NCBI RefSeq assembly: GCF_004341625.1
Contig: NZ_SLZG01000020.1
Location: 1 to 64,000, forward strand
Origin: Rhizobium sp. BK376
GTDB lineage: Bacteria; Pseudomonadota; Alphaproteobacteria; Rhizobiales; Rhizobiaceae
Reading direction: 5' to 3'
Length of the DNA stretch: 64,000 bases
Both the position numbers and the translations under genes were made by a program. The notes beneath the pieces are model-generated. The model was not told the DNA's origin. It was given only the letters and a program-made list of their open reading frames with translations, and made no database searches. Below, one piece after another: positions 44,814-54,051 of this stretch (positions are counted from its first letter, which is position 1; each line of letters opens with the position of its first letter).

Positions 44814-45236
44814 TCAAGCCGTTCCGAGTTTCTTGCGGAGTTCGGCGTTTTCTGCGCGAAGCTTTTCGGAGAGTGCCTTGCGAAGCATCTGGTTCTCTTC
44901 CTCAAGCTTCAGGAGATCTGCAAAACCGTCCGTCTCAACCGGTGCGGCCTCGATTTGCGGCGGGCCACGCTCAGCCGGCCCGGTCTTGACAGCTGTCGGC
45001 TTCTTTTCCGGGGCAGATGCCTTAGCGACCGGCGCAGCCGCTGCAGGCGGCGACGCCTTTGCTTTTTTCGCCGGGCCACGGGGCTTCTTGACAGGCGCGC
45101 TTACCGAAGTATCAGCAACCGCTTCTGGAGCAACTTTGGGCTTTCTCGGCGCACGAGTCTTCTTTTCCTTTGCAGTGGAAGCGGCATCCGCGGATGCGGT
45201 TTCGATTGCAGGGGCAATGGTCGTGTCATCAATCAT
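44814..45236 (-). CDS. SyrB-like regulator
   Basis: A 140-residue protein with a basic, alanine/lysine-rich N-terminal part (AKEKKTRAPRKPKVAPEAVA) and the characteristic SyrB C-terminus FADLLKLEEENQMLRKALSE followed by KLRAENAELRKKLG, a leucine-zipper-like coiled coil. SyrB in S. meliloti is a negative regulator of the syrM-nodD3 circuit. The central DNA-binding-like stretch of SyrB is poorly conserved here. The ATG at 45236 follows AAAGGA; a TTG at 45242 is possible. Confidence 0.75.
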   Translation of the reverse strand: MIDDTTIAPAIETASADAASTAKEKKTRAPRKPKVAPEAVADTSVSAPVKKPRGPAKKAKASPPAAAAPVAKASAPEKKPTAVKTGPAERGPPQIEAAPVETDGFADLLKLEEENQMLRKALSEKLRAENAELRKKLGTA

Positions 45237-45242
45237 CGGCAA

Positions 45243-45633
45243 GATCCTTTGGGTAGGTAAACTCGTTCGCGACCGTACTAAGTCGCTCGCAATATGCGCT
45301 CAATATTATTTCGAACTTATTGACGACGATATCCGCGACTATTGCCGCACTGACACGTTCCCGGCCTCATTTTGAATGAGCACCGTGACCTGCATAATCA
45401 GTTTGTTTCGGGCGTACCGGATACTGACAGCGACGGAACTGCACAACCAAACGATGAGCCAAGTCCATGTCTCGGCGACAAACCATCACGAGAATTCCCT
45501 GGCTTCCTTTGCCAGGCTGCCGAGGCGGCTCCAGCGTTCAAGACAAGGAACGGGCACTTGGTTGGATTCCAATGACTGCCGCAATGACGTTGGTCAGTCC
45601 GCGCCTGGCCTCACCCATGCCGCTTGATCTTTT
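45243..45633. other. intergenic, no supported gene
   Basis: About 390 bases upstream of the SyrB-like gene. The left end should hold its promoter. I see no gene in the rest. Confidence 0.4.
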
Positions 45634-46125
45634 TCAGCCGATCGTCATTCGGCGCAGCACGTCCGTCTTCCAGTAGAAATGCTGCATCAGCGCACCGGCA
45701 ACATGGGCACAGATCGTGATCCACAAGAGCACCTTGATCGGTCCGGCATGCAATGAGCCGATTGTGCTCGCACCGAAATAATAGGCGGCAATCCCCGTCA
45801 AAGGCATCGCAAATATGAGGAGGTATAGGAGAATGTGGGTGAGCGATGCGAGGTAATGGAAGATTAGGGGTTGGCCGGCAGGCTCGGGCGGCACCCCAGA
45901 TATTGTACGCAGGGCGAGGCGAAGGACGGCGAGCAGCAGGATGGCAATTCCCGCATAGGCATGGATATTGGCACTTGCTATGTCGGCGCCTGACGGTATC
46001 TGTCCATTTCGGACCATACGATGCCAGACGTTCATTCCGTCGGGAAAAAGCAGGTTGAAAAACACCAGGGCGGCCATGGCCCAGTGCAGCAGCCGCTGCG
46101 GGATCGAGTATCTCGTTGGCATCAT
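45634..46125 (-). CDS. cytochrome b561-type membrane protein
   Basis: A 163-residue di-heme cytochrome b561 with four membrane segments. Candidate heme-ligand histidines are seen in RLLHWAMAALVFFN (segment 1), NIHAYAGIAILLLAV (segment 2) and AHVAGALMQHFYWKTD (segment 4), the pattern of bacterial b561 proteins, which pass electrons between quinones and periplasmic partners or superoxide. ATG at 46125 or 46122. It lies 84 bases downstream of the DSP phosphatase gene on the same strand. Confidence 0.92.
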   Translation of the reverse strand: MMPTRYSIPQRLLHWAMAALVFFNLLFPDGMNVWHRMVRNGQIPSGADIASANIHAYAGIAILLLAVLRLALRTISGVPPEPAGQPLIFHYLASLTHILLYLLIFAMPLTGIAAYYFGASTIGSLHAGPIKVLLWITICAHVAGALMQHFYWKTDVLRRMTIG

Positions 46126-46209
46126 CTTGATCAGCTTCTATCGTTCATGGCTAGGGATCTCGGGGGACGGGATCTCCGACGTCCGGGCGATTGTCGATCG
46201 TCGCGGTGT

Positions 46210-46821
46210 TCAGCGAAGTGCTTCGACCCGGTTGGCGGCGGCCGAGATCTGATGATTGTCGCGGGTTTCTATCGCCTGCCAGCTGCGGTCCATCGCATAG
46301 GCGGCGGAGAGCAGCGGGATACCCACATGCCCGTAGTAGAAGGACAGTTGGCCTCGCGCCGTTTCCTCGCTCTGGCCTGCGACCTGATGGACATAAAGCG
46401 CGGCGACAAGCCCGCTTCTGTCCGCGCCTGACTGGCAGTGCACGAGGATGGGCTTTGGCGCCGACTTCATGAAGGCGACCAGTTGAGCCGCCTTTTCCGC
46501 CGGTAGATCCTTTGAGGCGGAGATCCCGAAATCGATGTGTGTCACACCGAGTCCCTTCGACATCGCAACCTCGTCTCTGTACCAAGCCTTCTCCGGGTGG
46601 AAGCCACGAAGGTTTACGACGGTTTTTATTCCGTAAGTCTGGACATATGCTCCGAGGTCCTCGGCGCTCGGCTGCCCGGAACGATAAAGCTCGCCCGGAA
46701 TGACCTGATGAAAATTTCCGCTCACCTGCAGGTAGCCGACATAGGCACCGCACCCTGCGGCAACAGATCCGGTGGCAACGACAACAGCGTATGAGATCCT
46801 TCGAAGGTTGAGGTTCACCAT
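46210..46821 (-). CDS. membrane-anchored DSP-type protein phosphatase
   Basis: A 203-residue protein with an N-terminal membrane segment (ISYAVVVATGSVAAGCGAYV) and a dual-specificity/tyrosine phosphatase domain. The catalytic loop is HCQSGADRSG with Cys129 and Arg135; the candidate general acid is in the HIDFGISASKD loop. The short N-terminus with RR before the anchor would leave the catalytic domain outside the cytoplasm if it obeys positive-inside. It is a close paralogue of the protein at 52308-52919, and the two bracket three glycosyltransferase genes. The start at 46821 is the ATG preceding LNLRRISY; ribosome site weak. Confidence 0.85.
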   Translation of the reverse strand: MVNLNLRRISYAVVVATGSVAAGCGAYVGYLQVSGNFHQVIPGELYRSGQPSAEDLGAYVQTYGIKTVVNLRGFHPEKAWYRDEVAMSKGLGVTHIDFGISASKDLPAEKAAQLVAFMKSAPKPILVHCQSGADRSGLVAALYVHQVAGQSEETARGQLSFYYGHVGIPLLSAAYAMDRSWQAIETRDNHQISAAANRVEALR

Positions 46822-47277
46822 TGATTTGTCTGACACTCCATGCCGCTGGCCAAAAAGATGGCGAACAAGCCTGACAGGTACCTGAAGACGTTGAGCTCCA
46901 TGCCCTTCAAATTCTTTGACTTCTCTCAAAAGGATGTGAGAAAAATCCTCCGCAAACGTCGCTCGCCCGGCCAAGGGCCATGCTGTCGACTGGCGGTCGC
47001 CGTGCTGCCGCCCGAACGCGTGTCATGACGACTTCCGACAAGCAAAATATAACAGGCATCGGGGCGGCCGAGAATTCCACCATCAGGGGATGCGCGAACG
47101 GGCCACATGCACGACAGCCTTAGGGTGCGACGCGCCACCCAGGCGAGAGATCCCGGCTTCTCCAGCCTCGTCGTGGGTCGTCAGACGACAGAACCTGCTG
47201 AGCGACGGCGACGATCTGCGAAATCGTTGCAAGACCGATTTCATGAACCGGCAGCCGCGACGAGCCGACCATGCTTC
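46822..47277. other. intergenic, no supported gene
   Basis: About 455 bases between the DSP gene and the end of the glycosyltransferase operon. No convincing gene on either strand. Confidence 0.4.
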
Positions 47278-48777
47278 TTAAAGGCCGCATCCTGTTGAGA
47301 GCAGATCGGCCGGCGCACGCGAAACTGTAACGACAAAATAGAGCTCGATCTGTCGATCGCCGGCTTCACGATGGATCGTTTCCACTGGAGAAGACGCGCC
47401 GAAACATTGTTTGTATCGGTCGAAACGCTCCTCTTCGGCTGCCGATACGACCAGAAGGCCGGTCTTGTCGAGGACCGATGGATCCGGGTTCTCGAACGTG
47501 TAGCGCTGCCGGTCAACGATCTGGATGATCGGGACTTCGCCCTTTGCCTGAAACGCCAGTTCTGCTGTCAGGCCATAGTCGGTGGTGGCGATCCACTGGG
47601 CCGCATTTCGGTGGCGCATGTCGTCCAGGCCTCGATAAAGTCCACGCCAGCCAAGGACATTGTCGGCCGGTGAACGCAAGGGGACGTTACGACCGAGGGG
47701 CGTGGCATAAGCCGCCAAAATCAGACTGGTAAGCCCGATCCCGATCGGAGTGGCCCAACGCGAAACCCTGACGAGCCATGTCGACGAAAGGCCGTCTGTT
47801 GCCGCAAGCGACGCCAGGATGGCCATAGCCGGGTAGAGAGGCGCCGTCCAGTTCGGATGGACGCGGTCGTGAAGCGACTGGACGATCATATACAAACAAA
47901 GCGGCGCGTTGAGTGCGATCAGGAAGGTTTGCGGGCTCCTGGCAAACAGGGGCCGCCGGCGAAGATAGGTCCAGACGGTAACTGAGGCGAGAACGGCGAG
48001 GACCGGATTGATCAGCCCGATTTGTCCGGCAAGAAATTCAGCCGTGTGCGAGTTACCCGCCGCCCCGTGCCCGATCCTTCCAAACTGCTTTTCAAACGAG
48101 ACCCAATGGTGGAACGCGTTCCAGACAAGCACGGGCAGAAACGTCAGGAAAGCGACGGCGCCTCCAAGAAAAACCCACGGATCGAATCGAAAACGGCGTG
48201 CCGCGGGATCCAGCGCCAGCCATGCGAGAATGCCCAGACCGAGGAAGAGATTGGTGTATTTCGAGACGCATCCCGCGCCCGCAAGCAGGCCGACGACGAG
48301 CCATATCGGCGCATAGCCGGTTCGGCGAAGGCGTGAAAGAGCAAGGGTGGTCAAGGCCCAGAACATGGTCGACGGTGCGTCGGGCGTTGCGAACACGTGT
48401 TCCAGTCCAATCAGGAACATCGCATTGACCCAGATGGCTGCGGTCCTTGCAATCGCCCTGTCGCCGAACAGCTCGATCGCCGTCATGTAGGTCGCCCAAG
48501 ACGTAACGGCAATTGAAAGGACCGGGAACAGGCGAACACCAAAAGCGCCCTCGCCCGCGATTTTTGTCGAGAGCCATATCCACCACGCGATCATGGGTGG
48601 ATGGTCATAGTAGCCGGCAGACGGCGCTTTCGACCAAAGCCAATAGTAGGCTTCATCGGGAACCAGCCCGATGTGAGCCATGGCCAGCAGCCTGAATATC
48701 GTGAGCGCGGCGACCGCCGCCACCACCGCGACGTCTCCATCAATCCGGAAGGCCGGACCGGCTGTCTTATCGAGCAT
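47278..48777 (-). CDS. ArnT-like GT39 glycosyltransferase
   Basis: A 499-residue polytopic protein of the ArnT/PMT (GT39-type) family: the first periplasmic loop has the catalytic-type VPDEAYYWLWSKAPSAGYYD followed by HPPMIAWWIWL, with a dozen or so membrane segments. These enzymes move a sugar from an undecaprenyl- or dodecaprenyl-phosphate carrier to lipid A, core or protein at the periplasmic face, like rhizobial RgtA-D. Its start overlaps the end of the GT2-GtrA gene by 11 bases, so both are cotranslated. Confidence 0.9.
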   Translation of the reverse strand: MLDKTAGPAFRIDGDVAVVAAVAALTIFRLLAMAHIGLVPDEAYYWLWSKAPSAGYYDHPPMIAWWIWLSTKIAGEGAFGVRLFPVLSIAVTSWATYMTAIELFGDRAIARTAAIWVNAMFLIGLEHVFATPDAPSTMFWALTTLALSRLRRTGYAPIWLVVGLLAGAGCVSKYTNLFLGLGILAWLALDPAARRFRFDPWVFLGGAVAFLTFLPVLVWNAFHHWVSFEKQFGRIGHGAAGNSHTAEFLAGQIGLINPVLAVLASVTVWTYLRRRPLFARSPQTFLIALNAPLCLYMIVQSLHDRVHPNWTAPLYPAMAILASLAATDGLSSTWLVRVSRWATPIGIGLTSLILAAYATPLGRNVPLRSPADNVLGWRGLYRGLDDMRHRNAAQWIATTDYGLTAELAFQAKGEVPIIQIVDRQRYTFENPDPSVLDKTGLLVVSAAEEERFDRYKQCFGASSPVETIHREAGDRQIELYFVVTVSRAPADLLSTGCGL

Positions 48778-49918
48778 GGCGCCAGGTGATCATGGAACTG
48801 GTGATGTAGTTCCAGGCCGATCCGATGACTGCGCCTGCCAGGCCGGCGAGCCACCATCTCGGCTGCTCGCTGTAAAAGAGCGACGAGACCCCGACACCGG
48901 CGACGACACCGACACTGCAAAGCAACGAAAAGAGGACGAGGCCGGTCACGAACCGCCATCCTTTCCGGCGCCTGTCCCTGTAGGTCAGGGCGTTGTTGAG
49001 CGTGTAGTTCGACACAACAGCTGCAAGCATCGCCGCAAGCTGAGCGATCGGAAACGTGATCCCTTGGAGAAGCATGAGGCGCAGGACCGCCAGATGCATA
49101 AGGACGCCCGTCGAACCCACCATGCAGAAAAGCAGGATACGTGGCGAAAGAAGGTCTCCGGACCACTTTGAGAGCAACAGACCCAGATATTCCAGCACGA
49201 CCGACGCATCCATCTTGCTTTCGCCGTGAAGCCTCGGACGGAAGACATATGGAATTTCCGCAATCTTCAAGCTAGAGGGCGACGATGCGATCAGATCGAG
49301 AAGAATCTTGAAGCCTTGCTGAGAGAGCTTTGGCGCAGCAGTCTCCACGACCGAACGCCTCACCATGAAAAAGCCGCTCATCGGATCGGTCGTCCGCACG
49401 TCCAAGAGCCGTTGCGCCGCCCGGATCGCAACCCGGCTCCCCGTCTGGCGTACGCGGGTCATCGCCTCCTGAGACGACTGTTCCTCGCCGTGCCTTGTGG
49501 CAACGACCAGATCGCCTTCGCCGCTACGAATGACCTCGAGCATCTTGGCAAGTCGCGTCTCGTCATGTTGGAGATCAGCGTCCATCACCGCAACGACAGG
49601 AGCCGAGCTAGACAGAATTCCTTCTACGCAGGCGCCTGCGAGCCCCCGGCGGTTGACGCGGCGAATGGCCCGGATGCGCCGGTCGCGCTGTGACAGATTG
49701 CGCACGACATCGAGCGTCCTGTCGGCAGAATCGTCGTCCACGAAAATGACCTCCCAGGCGATGCCCTTAAGGGCCATGCGAAGGCGGTCAATGGTCGGGA
49801 CGATGTTGTCGCGCTCGTTGAATGTGGGAATGACGATCGAAAGCTCGGGACCGGACGTGCCGATGGATATCAAATTCTCCGCTCTGTGACCGAGTGAAGC
49901 AGAAAAATATGAACTCAT
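48767..49918 (-). CDS. GT2 polyprenyl-phosphate glycosyltransferase with GtrA domain
   Basis: A 383-residue fusion. Residues 25-250 form a DPM1/ArnC-type GT2 domain (ELSIVIPTFNERDNIVPTID, VIFVDDDSADRTLDVVR, the metal site VMDADLQHDETRL, MSGFFMVRRSV). The C-terminal 130 residues form a four-segment GtrA-like membrane domain (FCMVGSTGVLMHLAVLRLML ... ALTYRDRRRKGW). Such enzymes load a sugar on a polyprenyl phosphate carrier and help flip it. It should supply donor to the two ArnT-like enzymes on either side, like RgtE in rhizobia. Start at 49918; ribosome site weak. Confidence 0.9.
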   Translation of the reverse strand: MSSYFSASLGHRAENLISIGTSGPELSIVIPTFNERDNIVPTIDRLRMALKGIAWEVIFVDDDSADRTLDVVRNLSQRDRRIRAIRRVNRRGLAGACVEGILSSSAPVVAVMDADLQHDETRLAKMLEVIRSGEGDLVVATRHGEEQSSQEAMTRVRQTGSRVAIRAAQRLLDVRTTDPMSGFFMVRRSVVETAAPKLSQQGFKILLDLIASSPSSLKIAEIPYVFRPRLHGESKMDASVVLEYLGLLLSKWSGDLLSPRILLFCMVGSTGVLMHLAVLRLMLLQGITFPIAQLAAMLAAVVSNYTLNNALTYRDRRRKGWRFVTGLVLFSLLCSVGVVAGVGVSSLFYSEQPRWWLAGLAGAVIGSAWNYITSSMITWRHAR

Positions 49919-50166
49919 GTGCGTCTCATATTCCCAAGGAGGAAGGGCCAGTCGGATCGACGCGTTCGCAAAAGACGCCGGCCTGATACTAAGGCCAACG
50001 GTGGCGCAAACCAATGCCCGGCTTTCCCGATCTTTCAACGAATCTTCGTCACCCGGTGGCCCGCCATGACACCAGAGCGACTATCGATGGCCGCACCGTT
50101 TCATGAAAGCCTGACAAGATGCTGAACCGGCCAATGCAATTCGGCAGCCATCGCAGTCGCAAGAGA

Positions 50167-52155
50167 TCAGTCGTCGCCGGTAGACGGACATCCCCGGCTG
50201 CCGGATCCGCAGCCGCTCAGATCGTAGCCCACCCGATAGTAGAAGCTCCCGATGACGGCTCCACGCTTCCGGACGACCTCTTCGTGGATGTCGCTCAACG
50301 CGGAGAAGCGTGCTGCCAGATCATCCTTTGACAGTTCCGCCTTGCTCAGCGAGACAAGGAGCGCGATGTTCCCACTGCTAAGATCGGGTGGGAACCAGAC
50401 ATCATACATAAGGCTATCGCTTCCGATCGCGCTGCGTCCGATAGAATTGGCCGCGGGCGATCCCCGGGGGCGGACGTAGAAGGCCATCTCACTGGCAAGG
50501 AAATACTTGTCCATTCCGATCAGCACGACCGGCTTGTCTGTCTTGGTCGCCACCGCCTGTTCGATCGATGCCACCGCTTTGCCGAACTCGTCCCATGCAA
50601 CGGGGAGTGTGCGGATGTTGTTGCGATAGCCGATCCCTGGGACGCCGAGAGCGACATAAGACAGGAGCAGTGCGAACACCGAGATCGTGATTCCGATCGT
50701 CGGGATTGCTGCTGCCCTCGTGCGGGTGGCGATCCATGGCTCTTGTTGCGGCCGCTCGACCAGTGCTGCCGCCATAAACGGTAGAATGGAAAGCCACAGG
50801 GGACCCGTCCAGTTCGGCTTGTTTTCGTGAAACAGGCTGAAGGCGAGAAACGCGTAGAGTGGTGTCAGTGTAAAGACGACGGCAAACAGGGCTTTTCGCC
50901 GTTGCGGGGCGCTGCGCGACGAGAAGATGGCAACCGTACAGCAGACGAGCAGGATGATCGCAGCGACCAGACCGGTCGGCGTGAGCACGATGGCTGCGTA
51001 GCCGAGAAGCGACGGCAACGAGAAGTGCGTCGCCTCGCTCAAACGCCGCGATCCCTGGAAGGCGAAGGACATCCAGTCGTGCTTTGCATTCCAGTAGACG
51101 ACCGGAGAGAAGAGGATTGCCGCAAGGACTGCAGCCGCGTAGGGATCCGGCCGTGCAAGCCAGCGCCGCGCCTTCGGATCCAGAAGGACAAAAGCAAGCG
51201 CAGCGGGGCCGAGCAGCGCAATCGTGTATTTCGAAAGCATTCCGAGCCCGATAAAGACCCCTGCCCCGAGCCATCCAAAGCGTCGGCCTCCGATCAGCGC
51301 CCGTTCCAGGAAAAAGAGCGTGCCCGCCCAGGCAGCGGTCAAGGGGGCGTCGGGCACCATCAGGAAACCGGAAAGAAAGTAGAACGGCATAACTGAAACG
51401 AGGAGACAGGAGGCAAGCGCTGCCCGCCGGCCGAAGAGATTTAACGCAAGCATGAAGGAGAAGGCTGCCGTCGCAAACCAACTGAGAAAAGCGCCGATCC
51501 GCACCCCGAATTCATTGTCACCGAAGGTGTGCGTCCCAAGCCAGATGAGCCAGGCCACCATCGGCGGATGATCAAGATATCCGATGTCCAGGTGCTGGGC
51601 GTAGTTCCAATAGTAGGTTTCTTCGGGAATGAGATTGACCAGCCCCAGAAACAGGAGCCTCAGGATCACCAGGCAGATGATCGCCCCGATCACAAGCGCC
51701 GGTTGCCATCCCGTGCGAAGGATGCCTTGTGGCCCAATGTGGACCTGCCCCGCGTAACTCGCAGCAATGCTCGCGGCAATCGCTGGTCCGATCGCCAGAA
51801 GAGGCGAAAGGCCGAGCGTCACGAATGCCACACCGAATACGCCGCTCCGGATCGCCAATGCCACCAGCTGGACGATCATCAATCCGAACCAGATCGGAGC
51901 GACAGGTGCTCCATTTGCCTCATCCACCTTCCCGATCCGACGTGCCCTGACGAAAGATGCTGCGGCAAACAGCAGGAATACCGCAAAGCTGAGCACCTGC
52001 GCCTTCAGCGGATCAACGCCTTGGCCGCAAAGCAAGGCAAATACCGCCAGATCGAGGAAGGCCGCCACCAGGCGGGCGGCCGAAAGCATCGGTAAGGGTT
52101 GTCTTGCGTGAATGGTCTGTAGGACAGCATCGCGGGCGTCAACTTCAGGTGACAA
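50167..52155 (-). CDS. large ArnT-like GT39 glycosyltransferase
   Basis: A 662-residue polytopic protein. The first 130 residues add about four membrane segments before the ArnT-like core, which starts near residue 150 with LRLLFLGLVNLIPEETYYWN followed by YLDHPPMVAWLIWLG. The catalytic-type E-E/H-P loop is present. It is a paralogue of the 499-residue protein at 47278-48777. A start at TTG 52155 gives the longest chain, and an ATG at codon 23 is possible. Polyprenyl-linked sugar transfer to envelope lipid is the expected role; the extra N-terminal membrane part is unusual. Confidence 0.88.
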   Translation of the reverse strand: MSPEVDARDAVLQTIHARQPLPMLSAARLVAAFLDLAVFALLCGQGVDPLKAQVLSFAVFLLFAAASFVRARRIGKVDEANGAPVAPIWFGLMIVQLVALAIRSGVFGVAFVTLGLSPLLAIGPAIAASIAASYAGQVHIGPQGILRTGWQPALVIGAIICLVILRLLFLGLVNLIPEETYYWNYAQHLDIGYLDHPPMVAWLIWLGTHTFGDNEFGVRIGAFLSWFATAAFSFMLALNLFGRRAALASCLLVSVMPFYFLSGFLMVPDAPLTAAWAGTLFFLERALIGGRRFGWLGAGVFIGLGMLSKYTIALLGPAALAFVLLDPKARRWLARPDPYAAAVLAAILFSPVVYWNAKHDWMSFAFQGSRRLSEATHFSLPSLLGYAAIVLTPTGLVAAIILLVCCTVAIFSSRSAPQRRKALFAVVFTLTPLYAFLAFSLFHENKPNWTGPLWLSILPFMAAALVERPQQEPWIATRTRAAAIPTIGITISVFALLLSYVALGVPGIGYRNNIRTLPVAWDEFGKAVASIEQAVATKTDKPVVLIGMDKYFLASEMAFYVRPRGSPAANSIGRSAIGSDSLMYDVWFPPDLSSGNIALLVSLSKAELSKDDLAARFSALSDIHEEVVRKRGAVIGSFYYRVGYDLSGCGSGSRGCPSTGDD

Positions 52156-52307
52156 ACAGGTCGTCCAATCTTCTTTCGAGACTGAAATTGTCTGATCAAA
52201 CGCCGTCGGCGCTTAGGGGAAACAGACAAGCATATCTCGCCTCCTCGCCGGCGATATTGCTGTCCCAGAACCAGGGGCCATCAAAGATGCCACCCCGGAC
52301 CGCAGCC

Positions 52308-52919
52308 TCAGTGTAGAAGCGACGCCGCAAACGCCACTGTCCGGGCGTGCTTCCTGTCGCGCGCCTCTGCGTTTTGCCAGCTTTGATCCATTGCATAGGC
52401 AGCAGAGATCACCGGGATTGCGACGTGACCGTAATAGAACGACAATTGCGCCTGAGCCGTTCGCTCATCCATTCCGGCAATCCTTCGTACGAACAGCGCA
52501 GAAACAAGCCCGCTGCGGTCCGCGCCGGACTGGCAGTGGACCAGGATGGGCCGGGGCGCGGATTCCATGACCGTGACGAGCTGGTCGATCTGTTGTGCGG
52601 AAACGACCTTGGAAGCCGATAGGCCGAAGTCGACATGCTCGACACCGAGGCCATCGGCCATTGCCACCTCGTCGTCATACCATGGAGTACCCGGATGGGT
52701 TCCGCGGAGATTGATGATGGTCCTTATTCGATGCGCCCTGACATAGGCGGCCAATTCGTCCGCGGTCGGCTGCGCGGAACGGTATAGCTCACCCTCGATG
52801 ACCGGATGGAAATTGTCGCTGAGCTGGAGGTAGCCGGCGTAAGCACCGCAGGCCAGACCGACGGACCCGGCGACAACCACCGAGGCTAGCGAAATGCGAC
52901 GAAGACGAAGCCAATTCAT
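52308..52919 (-). CDS. membrane-anchored DSP-type protein phosphatase
   Basis: A 203-residue paralogue of the protein at 46210-46821 with the same plan: N-terminal RLRR then a membrane segment (ISLASVVVAGSVGLACGAYA), LYRSAQPTADEL and the catalytic loop HCQSGADRSGLVSALFVRR. The start at 52919 follows GGAGGGCAGGAA, which is strong. It lies upstream of the glycosyltransferase genes on the same strand and may be the first gene of that transcript. Confidence 0.87.
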   Translation of the reverse strand: MNWLRLRRISLASVVVAGSVGLACGAYAGYLQLSDNFHPVIEGELYRSAQPTADELAAYVRAHRIRTIINLRGTHPGTPWYDDEVAMADGLGVEHVDFGLSASKVVSAQQIDQLVTVMESAPRPILVHCQSGADRSGLVSALFVRRIAGMDERTAQAQLSFYYGHVAIPVISAAYAMDQSWQNAEARDRKHARTVAFAASLLH

Positions 52920-53027
52920 TTCCTGCCCTCCAAATCCAATGGTCGGGGCATCACCTGCGTCATTTGGCTGACAAGCACCTGAACGATGACACTGACTGTC
53001 TGGAGGCCTTTCGATCGACATCAGCGC

Positions 53028-53396
53028 TCACGCGCGCCGCGCCTGAGCTGGCTGCATGGCGAGCGCGGCAAGACGATCCAAAATGGCATCCAGGTTAACC
53101 GGCTTGATCACATAATCGGACGCACCCAAGCGGCGGGCCTCCAGCGCGTCGGACAGCTGATCGAACGCCGAAAGGATGAGTGTCGGGCAAGAGATTAGTC
53201 CGCTTCGAAGGATATCGAAGCCGTCGCCATCCGGTAGGCGCCGATCGAGACATACGAGATCAAATGTCGACAGGCGGAGCATGTCTACGGCAGGGCTGCA
53301 GCCGGTTGCCCAGGTCACGGTCCAACCCGCCGCCGCGAGATGCTCCCTCAGGGCGTCGCCGAACAGAACGTTGTCTTCGACCAGCAATATTCGCAA
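53028..53396 (-). CDS. stand-alone response-regulator receiver protein
   Basis: A 122-residue single receiver domain: acidic pocket in LLVEDN, the phospho-acceptor Asp in DLVCLDRRLPDGDGFD (about residue 51), the conserved Thr/Ser in LILSAFD and Lys in DYVIKPVN. No output domain follows, so it acts by protein contact or as a truncated OmpR-type regulator. The start is a TTG at 53396 with GGAGAATTGCG upstream. It lies 109 bases upstream of the second DSP phosphatase gene on the same strand. No sensor kinase is adjacent. Confidence 0.85.
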   Translation of the reverse strand: MRILLVEDNVLFGDALREHLAAAGWTVTWATGCSPAVDMLRLSTFDLVCLDRRLPDGDGFDILRSGLISCPTLILSAFDQLSDALEARRLGASDYVIKPVNLDAILDRLAALAMQPAQARRA

Positions 53397-53607
53397 CGCA
53401 ATTCTCCAACAGAAGGAATAGCCTGCTCCTGTTTGCTGACAACAATCTGAACTCCTGGCAAGCGCGACCGAAAGGTCCCGGCTGACGGATGGCAAGCGCG
53501 AAGACTGTGGAAATGCGGTCGGAGTTGAAATCCATTTGCCTACGGCCTTTCCGTTGGCGCCCGCCCTTCGCCACACGATCTCTCGGCCCTGGCGGCTGTC
53601 TCACCGT

Positions 53608-53800
53608 TCATGGTTCCAATCGACGGTCGGCCACTTTTGTCAGAACGGCAGATCCGATCTCGACCACCGTTTCCAGCGCACCTTTGAAACGCCCCAACTG
53701 CATAAAATGCGTGTCGATGCTTAAAGCCTGCGCGAACCAGCTTGCGTATTTTCCGTGGTTCGCGTGGGGACAACGATTGACGTTGAGCGAGTTCCGGCCA
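53608..53800 (-). pseudogene. C-terminal fragment of unknown protein
   Basis: A minus-strand frame ending at a TGA (53610-53608) reads strongly protein-like (HGKYASWFAQALSIDTHFMQ, LGRFKGALETVVEIGSAVLT) but has no start codon or ribosome site and fades upstream of about 53800. It is probably the remaining end of a lost gene. Family not recognised. Confidence 0.35.
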
Positions 53801-53826
53801 CCTACTGATCGATCGGCAATGCGAAA

Positions 53827-54051
53827 GTGACTGGAACGAGCGTGGGAAAGTTGGAAGCACGGAACGCCATCAGACTGTTATGCTACAAATGGCATGCTCG
53901 CTCCCACTGCAAGGATCAAGCTCCAGATTTTCGCCTCTTCCTCGACTGGCTCGATGCCAGCGACTATGGCCACTATGTCGAATTCGAGAGCGAGTCATCG
54001 CCATGCCAGGAGGTAAGGGGTTGGTTCACCGACGAGTTCAAGCGAGCATGA
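53827..54051 (+). CDS. hypothetical protein
   Basis: A 74-residue protein from a GTG start (another GTG at 53842). It is protein-like in composition (RNAIRLLCYKWHARSHCKDQ, then DFRLFLDWLDASDYGHYVEF) but of unknown family. No strong ribosome site. Confidence 0.4.
   Translation: MTGTSVGKLEARNAIRLLCYKWHARSHCKDQAPDFRLFLDWLDASDYGHYVEFESESSPCQEVRGWFTDEFKRA

Noticed and set aside
46126..46150. TTGATCAGCTTC upstream of the cytochrome b561 gene as a FixK box
   Set aside because: Only one half site is present; the second half does not match TCAA at the required spacing.
50489..51481. A 330-codon minus-strand frame
   Set aside because: Out-of-frame shadow of the large ArnT-like gene; composition rich in Arg, Ser and Pro.
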